Of a stretch of DNA of 6,375 nt, positions 1 through 6,375 are shown piece by piece. Under the pieces are notes generated by a model that worked only from the letters and a program-made list of their open reading frames with translations, made no database searches and was not told where the DNA came from. How positions within the stretch are numbered: the stretch's first letter is position 1; every line of letters starts with the position of its first letter. Origin of the DNA: Verrucomicrobiales bacterium (GTDB lineage Bacteria > Verrucomicrobiota > Verrucomicrobiia > Limisphaerales > UBA1100); assembly GCA_003517285.1 (NCBI GenBank), contig DPAW01000023.1, forward strand, positions 1-6,375, written 5' to 3'. A program made the position numbers and the translations under genes.

Positions 1-360
1 GGCGACACGTTTGCCGACAACCAACTCGCTGTACTTAACTACCCAAAAGCCACCGCCACGCTACGCTGCAATCACAATGATCCATTCGGCTTTGCCCGAC
101 GCCGCTTTCACCTCGCCGGCACCCGAGGCGGTATGGAAATCCAGCAACTGGAAGGCGGCCGCTTCTCCCTCAATCTAGATCAAGCACGCGGCTCGTACAA
201 GAAAGGCACGCAAACCGTGCAGCTCCAAGGAGGCCGCAGCTATGTCGCAGAGTTCGCGGATCTGGCGCGTGTGATCCGCGGCGAAAAGAAACTCGCCTGG
301 AGCTACCAACACGATCTCACCGTGCACGAAACACTCCTGAAAGTGTGCGACATGCTGTAG
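1..360 (+). CDS. Gfo/Idh/MocA-family oxidoreductase, C-terminal fragment (5' end outside window)
   Basis: The reading frame is open from base 1 to the TAG at 358-360, giving the last 119 residues of a longer protein. The ATG at 133 is an internal methionine, because recognisable family sequence continues upstream of it. The fragment matches the C-terminal substrate/dimerisation half of NAD(P)-dependent Gfo/Idh/MocA dehydrogenases. Visible features are a beta strand with LNYPKATATLR at about residues 12-22, the turn GTRGGMEI at 40-47, the helix EFADLARVIRGEK at 84-96, and the terminal helix HDLTVHETLLKV at 104-115. The N-terminal Rossmann fold and catalytic EKP-type motif lie off the window, so cofactor and substrate cannot be judged. 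Family members commonly oxidise, reduce or epimerise sugars, inositols and related polyols, usually in the cytoplasm. The next gene starts three bases after the stop on the same strand, so cotranscription is likely. The family call is fairly firm; the substrate is unknown. Confidence 0.87.
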   Translation, partial: GDTFADNQLAVLNYPKATATLRCNHNDPFGFARRRFHLAGTRGGMEIQQLEGGRFSLNLDQARGSYKKGTQTVQLQGGRSYVAEFADLARVIRGEKKLAWSYQHDLTVHETLLKVCDML

Positions 361-363
361 ACC

Positions 364-2760
364 ATGGGATTCCGGATCGTCATCCTGCTCCTCGTTTGGC
401 TTCCCGGCCGTTTGGCCGCCGTAGATTCGGTGGCCGAGGCGCAGGCGGTGTTCCAGAAATATTGCTTCGATTGTCACGGCAACGGGAAGGCGAAGGCAGG
501 GATTTCGTTTGATGAGTTTTCCGGCGAAGTGGATCTGTGGCGGGATCGTGGCATTTGGCTGCGCGTTCGCGATGCCGTGCGGCTGGGAGATATGCCGCCG
601 GAAAAGGCGGAGCACGCCTTGCCCGCGGCCAAGCGCAGGGCGTTGGGCGATTGGGTGGCACACACCTTGCAACATGTGGACGTCACCAAGATTCCGAAGC
701 ACCCGGGGCACGTGCCGCCGCGTCGGTTGAACCGCCATGAGTACGCGTATACGGTGCAGGATTTATTTGGGATCGAGTTCGATGCACTGCCGTTGTTGCC
801 AGAGGACTTGGTGGAAGGCGGTGGCTTTGACAATGCCGCGGCCACGTTGTCGGTGCAGCCGTTGCTGATCGAAAAATACATTGGCGCCGCTCGCCAAATC
901 ATCGAGGCTGTCTGGCGCGATGACGAGGCACTAGAGCGCCTACTGCCCGTGCTGCCCCCGGGCGCGATGCCGGCCGGCAAGCTGCCGTTTACTGCCACCG
1001 CCGCGCAATCCAAGCGCACTGACATGGGCGATGGCGCGTTTGCTGTGCTCGTGCGGTTCAAGACCCAGACCGGCGGCGCGTTGTTTTCCAAAGCCCCCGT
1101 CACTGGCGAATGGGCGCCAGGCGCCAAGACGCTGTACATCAAGCGCGGGCGGCTGATCTACGACATCGGTTGGCTGGGTAATCTGGAAACCCGCACGCGC
1201 GTGGACGATGGCGAGTGGCATCACGCCCTGCTCAACGTGGCCGATGGGCGCGCTCAGATTCATGCGGATGGCAAACTGCTGGGCACCCGCCGCCTCACGC
1301 AAACGGACAAGGCCGAGCATCGCTTCCGCATTGGGGTGGCGGGCGATGACGAAGAGTTTCAGCCGTTCACCGGGGGCACCATTGCCTTCACGCGCTTTTA
1401 CGATCAACCGCTCACCGCTGCGGAAGCTCAGGCTGCCAGTGCCGGCAAAGCCATCGCGCGCAAGCCGGTGTATGTCTGGGATCCAACCGCGCAAAAGCCG
1501 GCGGTCAAATCTGCGGCCACCGAAGCCGAAGCGGCCCGTCGAAATCTCGAGGCGTTCCTGCAACAGGCTTTTCGTCGTCCGCCGACCACGGAGGAAATGA
1601 CCCGTTACCTCAAGCTCTTTGCCCACGCCCGCGGCAAAGGGGATACGTTTCGCGAGGCCTTTCGGTTGCCGGTGAAAACGGCGCTGGTCTCGCCGGCCTT
1701 TCTCTTTCGCACGGAATCCACCGGTGGCGCCCGGGCCCAGCGCGTGACCGCGTTTGAGCTGGCCAATCGATTGTCCTATTTCCTTTGGGCCAGCCAGCCG
1801 GATGCCGCCCTACGCGAACGCGCCCGCTCGGGCGAGCTGTTGCGCGAGGAGATCTTGCGCGCGGAAGTAAAACGCCTGCTCGCCGATGAACGCGCGCGGC
1901 GGTTTGTGGAACGGTTCACGCTGCAATGGCTGCGCATCGACGGGCTTGGCACGCGCATCAAGCCGGATGCCGAACGGTTTCCGCAGGCCACGCCGGTATT
2001 GTTGCGCGCGATGAAGGAGGAGACCGTGCTGTTTGCCGACTCCATCCTGCGCGGCAACCAACCCGTCACGCGCCTGCTCGACGCCGATTACACCTTCGTC
2101 AACACCGATCTCGCGCGGCATTACGGCATGCCGACCCTGTTCACCGGAGCCGACCTCAAACGGCGCCTCACGAAAAACCGCGGCGGACTGCTCACGCAGG
2201 CGAGCGTGCTGACCGTATCCTCCTCGCCCCGCCGCACGAGCCCGGTGTTTCGCGGCAAATGGATTCTCGAAGTGTTGCTCGGCCAAACTCCGCCGCCGCC
2301 GCCCGCCAATGTGCCTGAGCTAAAAACGGAAGGTGGTACCGAGACGAAGACCATCCGCGATGCGCTGGCACGACATCGCCAAAATGCCGCGTGCAACAGC
2401 TGCCATAAACGCATCGACCCGCTCGGATTCGCGCTGGAGGCCTTCGATGCCACCGGCCGGTTACGCCCGGGGCCGGTGGACACCGCGGCGCAATTGCAGG
2501 ACGGCACACGTTTCGAGGGCCACACTGGCCTACGCCGTATGCTGCTCACGCGCGAACAACCAGCCTTCACCCGTCAACTCGCCACGCGCCTGCTCGCCTA
2601 CGCGCTGGGGCGCGAGCTGGAATTCAACGACGAAGCCGCCGTCCAAGGGCTGTTGCAGGCACTGCGTGAAAACGATCTGCGCGCTGAAGCATTGATCCAA
2701 GCGGTAGTTGCCAGTTACCCTTTTCAATACCGGCAGGTGCCGGCTCGCGAAACGCCATGA
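364..2760 (+). CDS. Exported c-type cytochrome/DUF1592-family protein with internal LamG-like domain
   Basis: This 798-residue protein begins with a Sec signal peptide: hydrophobic core at residues 5-13, likely cleavage after LAA at 17-19. A planctomycete cytochrome c domain (PSCyt1) follows, with heme motif CFDCH at 34-38 and GDMPP at 75-79, whose Met77 is a plausible axial heme ligand. Then come DUF1587 (about 120-182, RRLNRHEY), a LamG-like domain (about 205-356, with DGEWHHALLNV at 282-292 and the closing FYDQPLTAAEA), DUF1595 (about 392-452, AFRRPP and LVSPAFLFR), DUF1592 (about 461-589, ELANRLSYFLW and FVNTDLARHYGM), DUF1588 (about 605-700, with a second CxxCH, CNSCH, at 677-681 followed by KRIDPLGFALEAFD) and DUF1585 (about 718-793, ending FQYR). 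The biochemical role of the family is not established; an extracytoplasmic redox role is inferred from the heme motifs. It starts three bases after the oxidoreductase stop and overlaps the DUF1552 gene by ATGA. No convincing Shine-Dalgarno sequence precedes the ATG, and the signal peptide supports this start. Confidence 0.93.
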   Translation: MGFRIVILLLVWLPGRLAAVDSVAEAQAVFQKYCFDCHGNGKAKAGISFDEFSGEVDLWRDRGIWLRVRDAVRLGDMPPEKAEHALPAAKRRALGDWVAHTLQHVDVTKIPKHPGHVPPRRLNRHEYAYTVQDLFGIEFDALPLLPEDLVEGGGFDNAAATLSVQPLLIEKYIGAARQIIEAVWRDDEALERLLPVLPPGAMPAGKLPFTATAAQSKRTDMGDGAFAVLVRFKTQTGGALFSKAPVTGEWAPGAKTLYIKRGRLIYDIGWLGNLETRTRVDDGEWHHALLNVADGRAQIHADGKLLGTRRLTQTDKAEHRFRIGVAGDDEEFQPFTGGTIAFTRFYDQPLTAAEAQAASAGKAIARKPVYVWDPTAQKPAVKSAATEAEAARRNLEAFLQQAFRRPPTTEEMTRYLKLFAHARGKGDTFREAFRLPVKTALVSPAFLFRTESTGGARAQRVTAFELANRLSYFLWASQPDAALRERARSGELLREEILRAEVKRLLADERARRFVERFTLQWLRIDGLGTRIKPDAERFPQATPVLLRAMKEETVLFADSILRGNQPVTRLLDADYTFVNTDLARHYGMPTLFTGADLKRRLTKNRGGLLTQASVLTVSSSPRRTSPVFRGKWILEVLLGQTPPPPPANVPELKTEGGTETKTIRDALARHRQNAACNSCHKRIDPLGFALEAFDATGRLRPGPVDTAAQLQDGTRFEGHTGLRRMLLTREQPAFTRQLATRLLAYALGRELEFNDEAAVQGLLQALRENDLRAEALIQAVVASYPFQYRQVPARETP

Positions 2761-4115
2761 GACCCTTCCGCCAATTTCGTCTTTCACGCCGCACACTCCT
2801 GCGCGGCGCGGGCGCAGCCTTAGCGTTGCCGTGGCTGGAGGTGATGACACCTCGCTCAATTCGCGCCGCCGCGGCCAAACCGCCCGTGCGCCTAGGCTGC
2901 CTGTACCTGCCCAACGGTTCCCCGCCCGAGGCGTGGAGCCCCAAATCGACCGCGGGTAAAATCACCGCGCTCACGTCGGAGATGGCCGCCCTACGGCCGT
3001 TCATGGGCGATCTGCAAATTATTACCGGACTGCAATCCGAACTGCGCGGCAGCCATCCAGCCGCCGGTGCCACCTGGCTCGTGAGGCCCGCGCCGGAAGG
3101 CGACCGCATCAGCGCGCGACGCGGCGTGGGCGGGGCCTCGATGGATCAGCTCGTCGCCAAGGCCATCGGGAGCGACACGCCGTTTACCTCGCTGGAGCTC
3201 ATCACCAAACCCGAGGGTAGTTTCGGCCGCAGCATTTTACGCAATAACATCTCGTGGAGCTCGGCCACCACGCCGTTGCCGCGCGAGACCGAACCGCGCG
3301 CCATTTTCAACCGGCTCACCGGCCGCGGCCCCGCTGCGGGCGGCCCACGCCGTGACGATCGCCAAAGTATTCTAGACGCGATCGCCGCCGATGCCCGCAA
3401 CCTCCGCTCGCACGTGAGTATGGCCGATCGCGACAAGCTCGACGAATATTTCGAGGCCGTCCGCGCCGTGGAAAAACGTCTCGAGCTTTCGCGCAAGGAA
3501 TCGCAGGCGCAGCTTGACCAACGTCTTACCCAAGCCACACCACCGCCCGCCGGCATCCCAGAAGATCACGAAGCCTACCTGCGGCTGATGTTTGACATGA
3601 TGGTACTCGCCTACTGGACAGATTCCACGCGCGTGGCCACCTTCATGCTCGATCATGAGCAAAGCAATAGGTACTTCAATTTCCTGCCCGGCGTCAAAGG
3701 CATGTGGCACGCCCTCTCACACTGGCGCGACATCTCCGGCCGCACGGAGGACGACGACGGCAAAACTTCCTGGACCTCACGCGACGTGAAGCGCACCCAA
3801 TACCTCAAGGTCATCGAATGGCATCACCGGCAGGTGGCGTATTTTTTCAACCGACTCAAGTCCATCCGCGAAGGCGACGGCACGTTGTTGGATCACTCGC
3901 TGATCCTCTACGGCTCGCCCTTTGCCGACGGCCACGAGCACGCCTCCAAGCAACTCCCCGTCATGCTTGCCGGCCACGCCAATGGCCAACTCCAGCCAGG
4001 CATGCACCGGTCGCACCAAGGCAAACCACTTGAGGGCATATACCTCAGTATGATGGATAAACTCGGCGTACGCGTGGAGGCATTTGGCGGCACCGATAAT
4101 GCACTGGAAATCTGA
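2757..4115 (+). CDS. DUF1552 (HXXSHH-family) protein with Tat signal
   Basis: This 452-residue protein belongs to DUF1552, the usual genomic partner of DUF1592 cytochromes. The N-terminus carries a twin-arginine signal, SRRTLLR at residues 10-16, followed by a hydrophobic AGAALALPWL stretch, so export in folded form is predicted. Family features include YLPNGSPP soon after the signal, the helix SMADRDKLDEYFEAVRAVEK (about 221-240), DHEQSNRYF from 299, and a C-terminal core with LILYGSPFADGHEH (382-395) and LPVMLAGH. The family's eponymous HXXSHH motif appears as HALSHW at 318-323, with Trp in place of the last His. Length is in the normal range for the family. The ATG sits in an ATGA overlap with the upstream stop codon, so translation is probably coupled to the cytochrome gene. 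The activity of the family is unknown; its His- and Asp-rich blocks would suit metal binding, but that is inference. Confidence 0.92.
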   Translation: MRPFRQFRLSRRTLLRGAGAALALPWLEVMTPRSIRAAAAKPPVRLGCLYLPNGSPPEAWSPKSTAGKITALTSEMAALRPFMGDLQIITGLQSELRGSHPAAGATWLVRPAPEGDRISARRGVGGASMDQLVAKAIGSDTPFTSLELITKPEGSFGRSILRNNISWSSATTPLPRETEPRAIFNRLTGRGPAAGGPRRDDRQSILDAIAADARNLRSHVSMADRDKLDEYFEAVRAVEKRLELSRKESQAQLDQRLTQATPPPAGIPEDHEAYLRLMFDMMVLAYWTDSTRVATFMLDHEQSNRYFNFLPGVKGMWHALSHWRDISGRTEDDDGKTSWTSRDVKRTQYLKVIEWHHRQVAYFFNRLKSIREGDGTLLDHSLILYGSPFADGHEHASKQLPVMLAGHANGQLQPGMHRSHQGKPLEGIYLSMMDKLGVRVEAFGGTDNALEI

Positions 4116-4126
4116 CCCGTGCCAGC

Positions 4127-4141
4127 ATGCCATCGAGGCAT
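4127..4141. terminator. Short inverted repeat between convergent genes, weak terminator candidate
   Basis: The 30-base gap between the converging stop codons (4116-4145) contains ATGCC, a five-base loop ATCGA, and GGCAT, a perfect five-base-pair stem. Only TGTTCT follows on the + strand, so a proper U-tract is absent, and there is none on the - strand either. Its position is what one expects for a shared bidirectional terminator, but the stem is short enough to arise by chance. Confidence 0.2.
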
Positions 4142-4145
4142 TGTT

Positions 4146-6131
4146 CTAAAGGTCCTGCCGATAACGAAACTGTTTCGATAGTACAATCTGTTCGATAATC
4201 GCGTTGGTCTTGTAACCGTCTTGCTTTGCCACGCTGATGATTTGATCAAGCGAGAGGCGGTCATACGGCTGAAGTTGACGGCCGAGCGCGTAGGCAAAGA
4301 GTTGGCGCGCAAAGTTTTTGGCAATGTCGTCCCCGTACAATTCCAGCAACAGCGTCTTCATTTGGTGTGGCGATTTAAACGCCTTGCCGTTGGGCATTTC
4401 GCCCGAAGCTACGACCGGCGTCATATCGGGATAGTTCGTGCGCCATTCACCGAACTGCGCGAAGTTCTCCAGGCCCAGCCCCAACGGGTCGATCTCTTTA
4501 TGGCAGGCATGGCACACGGCCTTCGAGACGTGTTGCTTCAACAGCTCCGCGACCGTGGGATTCCGTTTGATGTTAAGCGCCTCACGCGCCTCTTCAATCG
4601 ACGGCACATCCTCGGGAGCTTCCATGGATTTGCCGATCAACGTGTTCAGCACCCACACGCCGCGCCGGATGGGGCTGGTGCGGGTCTTGGACGAGGTCAC
4701 ACGCATGATGGCCGCGCTGGTGAGTAGACCGCCATCGCGATCGCCTTGGCGCTGCACGAGGACAGGCGGATCATAGCGGGTCTTGCGGTTGCGGGTTTTG
4801 CTTTGGCGATTGGCAAAAATGTCCGCGTACATTCGAGGCAACGCATCCGGCTTCAGCTGCTGGTAGCCGTGCCCTTTTGCCTGCAGCGCCGACGCGCGTT
4901 TGTACTGCCAATCACTCTGCACCAGCTCCAGCACGCTGCGGTTGGAACGGATCAGTTCGTCGAAGAAAAACAGCGCCTCGTCGTACGTCTCCCGGTTCCA
5001 GCGTTCGTTCAACAAATATTCGCGATTAGCCATCAGCTCGCCGAAGCCCAGCCATTGGCCGCCGAAATTTTCCGACAAGGCAATTCGCTTGGGCGAATTC
5101 AGCAGACGCGCGATTTGTTTTTTCAACACATCCTCCATCAACAGACTGCCGTCCTGCCCGAGATTCAGCAGCTCGGCATCCGGCGGGCCGGCCCAGAGGA
5201 AATAGGACAGGCGTGTGGCCAGCTCTAGGCCGTTGACGGGATACGGCGTGCTCTGCGCCTGACTATGCTCGAAGCGATACAGAAATTCCGGCGACACCAG
5301 AGTCATCTCGAACACATGCAGCAGACTCGCGCGGCTGTCCTTGGATGCCGCCACGTGTTTCGCGTAAAGCCCGTGAAAGGCGCGTTCATAACCGGGCATC
5401 CGCGCGGCGTTACCGCGGAAAGCGCGCAGCAGAAATTTTGAAATGATCGCCTTAGCTTCGGCCTCGCTGGCGTCGGACGGAATCTCTGCCCGGCCAAGCA
5501 CGGCCTTGATGGCCGCGGGGTTTCGGCGAAATTGACCCAGCGCATAATTCGCCGCATCCGCGAAGGCGTCCAGAGGCGGCTTGAGCCCACCAAGCCGATG
5601 GGCGTCATTGTCGAAGCCGGATTCGCCGGGGATATCCGAAGGCACAAGCGCGGTGATCTTGGATTCCTCCAACGTGCCGGTGATGGAATCGCGATACGGC
5701 GCCTTCAACGTCACAGCCAGCACGGCTTCCAGTGTGTTCTCGAATTCATACCGCGTCAGCCGGCGTAACGGCGTGGGGCCGATGTGCGATTTGCCATCCC
5801 GTAACACAAACGATTCATGGAACCACCCCTGGATCGCTACCTTCTCGGCTGCCGCCAGCGGCTTCTTGTTCTCAGGCGGCATCTCGCCGCTGGCCACCAT
5901 GTTCTCCAGCCGAATCCAGAGCCGGGTGTAGTTGCCGTAAGAAGCATTGTCTTTCTCCAGCAACGGCGATAAATCGATGCCGCCTTTTTTCGTGTCACTG
6001 TCATGACACGTCAGACAACGGTCTTCGATCACTTCCGCGGCAGCTGTAAATTCCGCAGCCCACACCGAAGGCTCAATGCACGCCGCAAGCACGAGAAAGA
6101 AAACCTGAGGGAAAATGCGCGCGAGGCTCAT
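4146..6131 (-). CDS. Divergent exported c-type cytochrome/DUF1592-family protein without LamG domain
   Basis: This 661-residue protein is a second member of the PSCyt1/DUF1592 family. Residues 1-26 form an export signal. It can be read as a lipoprotein signal (LAAC, Cys18) or as an ordinary Sec signal cleaved near VWA at 23-25. The cytochrome domain follows, with heme motif CLTCH at 39-43 and GEMPP at 82-86 (Met84 a plausible axial ligand). Then come DUF1587 (about 122-197, LRRLTRYEFENTL), DUF1595 (about 229-288, LLRAFRGNA and LVSPEFLYRFE), DUF1592 (from about 299, ELATRLSYFLWAGPPDAELL), DUF1588 (about 467-562, with a second CxxCH, CHACH, at 540-544 followed by KEIDPLGLGLENF) and DUF1585 (about 580-657, ending FRYR). 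DUF1595 follows DUF1587 with only a short linker, so no ligand-binding domain is inserted. The segment between DUF1592 and DUF1588 is atypical and basic. No DUF1552 partner follows it, since it is the last gene before the convergent junction. Biochemical role is unknown. Confidence 0.92.
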   Translation of the reverse strand: MSLARIFPQVFFLVLAACIEPSVWAAEFTAAAEVIEDRCLTCHDSDTKKGGIDLSPLLEKDNASYGNYTRLWIRLENMVASGEMPPENKKPLAAAEKVAIQGWFHESFVLRDGKSHIGPTPLRRLTRYEFENTLEAVLAVTLKAPYRDSITGTLEESKITALVPSDIPGESGFDNDAHRLGGLKPPLDAFADAANYALGQFRRNPAAIKAVLGRAEIPSDASEAEAKAIISKFLLRAFRGNAARMPGYERAFHGLYAKHVAASKDSRASLLHVFEMTLVSPEFLYRFEHSQAQSTPYPVNGLELATRLSYFLWAGPPDAELLNLGQDGSLLMEDVLKKQIARLLNSPKRIALSENFGGQWLGFGELMANREYLLNERWNRETYDEALFFFDELIRSNRSVLELVQSDWQYKRASALQAKGHGYQQLKPDALPRMYADIFANRQSKTRNRKTRYDPPVLVQRQGDRDGGLLTSAAIMRVTSSKTRTSPIRRGVWVLNTLIGKSMEAPEDVPSIEEAREALNIKRNPTVAELLKQHVSKAVCHACHKEIDPLGLGLENFAQFGEWRTNYPDMTPVVASGEMPNGKAFKSPHQMKTLLLELYGDDIAKNFARQLFAYALGRQLQPYDRLSLDQIISVAKQDGYKTNAIIEQIVLSKQFRYRQDL

Positions 6132-6135
6132 TGGC

Positions 6136-6375
6136 TTAGGGCGCCTTGGCCGCTGTAAGCGACACGAGGGTTTTCTTGGCGCCGATCACCTTGTATTGGC
6201 CGGTCACTACCACCACCTTGCCGACGTTGCGGTCGAAGCGCAGCCGGTGATTGTTCATGAACGGAATTCGAATCTCCAAGTCGCTCTTGTCGGACAGTCG
6301 CAACAAATAATATTCCTGCTCGCCCTCGATCTCGATTCGCAACAGGCCCTTCGCGGTGAGCGTTTGCCCGTCGCT
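6136..6375 (-). CDS. Small beta-rich hypothetical protein, C-terminal part (5' end outside window)
   Basis: The frame is open from the right edge to the TAA at 6136-6138, giving 79 residues of a protein that probably starts outside the window. A TTG at 6340-6342 is a possible internal start, but the residues upstream (SDGQTLTAKGLL) look like a continuing beta strand. The sequence alternates hydrophobic and polar residues: LLRIEIEG, YYLLRL, LEIRIPF, then the stretch VGKVVVVTGQYKVI about 25 residues from the end. The G(K/R)xVxVxG pattern resembles the strand-turn of OB-fold-like domains found in small secreted or nucleic-acid-binding proteins, but I do not recognise the family. Its stop lies four bases before the ATG of the divergent cytochrome gene on the same strand, so the two are probably cotranscribed. 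No signal peptide can be assessed because the N-terminus is missing. Confidence 0.7.
   Translation of the reverse strand, partial: SDGQTLTAKGLLRIEIEGEQEYYLLRLSDKSDLEIRIPFMNNHRLRFDRNVGKVVVVTGQYKVIGAKKTLVSLTAAKAP

Noticed and set aside
175..738. Antisense open frame of 187 codons across the oxidoreductase end and cytochrome start
   Set aside because: It lies opposite two well-supported genes, has no recognisable domain, and is rich in Arg, His, Pro and Gln as expected for the reverse of GC-rich codons.
474..1142. Antisense open frame of 222 codons inside the first cytochrome gene
   Set aside because: It overlaps the recognisable cytochrome and DUF1587 domains and has shadow-like composition.
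940..1626. Antisense open frame of 228 codons inside the LamG-bearing gene
   Set aside because: It is a shadow of the LamG/DUF1595 coding region with no family features of its own.
2290..2304. CCG-rich triplet run resembling a microsatellite
   Set aside because: It encodes five consecutive prolines (643-647) at a place where DUF1588 domains commonly have a proline run before NVPEL, so it is ordinary coding sequence.
2730..2743. Small hairpin CCGGC-AGGT-GCCGG shortly before the DUF1552 start
   Set aside because: It could affect initiation, but it is a five-base-pair stem within the coding end of the upstream gene, and the ATGA overlap already explains coupling.
2838..2853. Perfect six-base-pair hairpin GAGGTG-ATGA-CACCTC early in the DUF1552 gene
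   Set aside because: It falls inside coding sequence just after the Tat signal, has no U-tract, and a stem this short is expected by chance at this GC content.
4746..5228. Open frame of 160 codons on the + strand opposite the divergent cytochrome gene
   Set aside because: It is antisense to the DUF1592 domain, lacks recognisable motifs, and a real gene is clear on the other strand.

Overview
The window is a dense piece of bacterial chromosome with almost no intergenic DNA. It suggests a member of the Planctomycetes-Verrucomicrobia group, possibly a Verrucomicrobium or relative. The basis is gene content: two large secreted multidomain proteins carrying PSCyt1/DUF1587/DUF1595/DUF1592/DUF1588/DUF1585 domains, a DUF1552 partner, and a Gfo/Idh/MocA-type oxidoreductase. 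These families are heavily expanded in that group. The exact lineage cannot be fixed from the sequence alone.

Layout. On the + strand, three tightly packed genes run left to right. The first is the 3' end of a Gfo/Idh/MocA oxidoreductase (1-360). Three bases later comes an 798-residue exported c-type-cytochrome/DUF1592 protein (364-2760) that carries a LamG-like (concanavalin-type) domain in its middle. It overlaps by an ATGA junction with a 452-residue DUF1552 protein that has a twin-arginine signal (2757-4115). After a 30-base convergent gap come two genes on the - strand. One is a second, clearly divergent DUF1592-family cytochrome of 661 residues without the LamG insert (4146-6131). Four bases upstream of it is the 3' end of a small beta-rich protein that runs off the right edge (6136-6375).

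How they may work together. The DUF1592 + DUF1552 pairing is a recurrent but biochemically uncharacterised association. Here the cytochrome-like partner has a Sec-type signal, as needed for heme attachment outside the cytoplasm, while the DUF1552 partner has a Tat signal, implying it is exported folded. The LamG-like domain suggests binding to a glycan or other surface ligand, and the oxidoreductase next door is of a type often used on sugars or polyols. A cell-envelope redox system acting on carbohydrate is therefore a reasonable inference, but nothing in the window proves a substrate. The most useful oddities are the altered HXXSHH signature in the DUF1552 protein, the LamG insertion in only one of the two paralogues, and the loss of the usual D-x-x-F-x-N...HYG block in the other. 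No RNA genes, mobile elements, CRISPR arrays or long repeats were seen.
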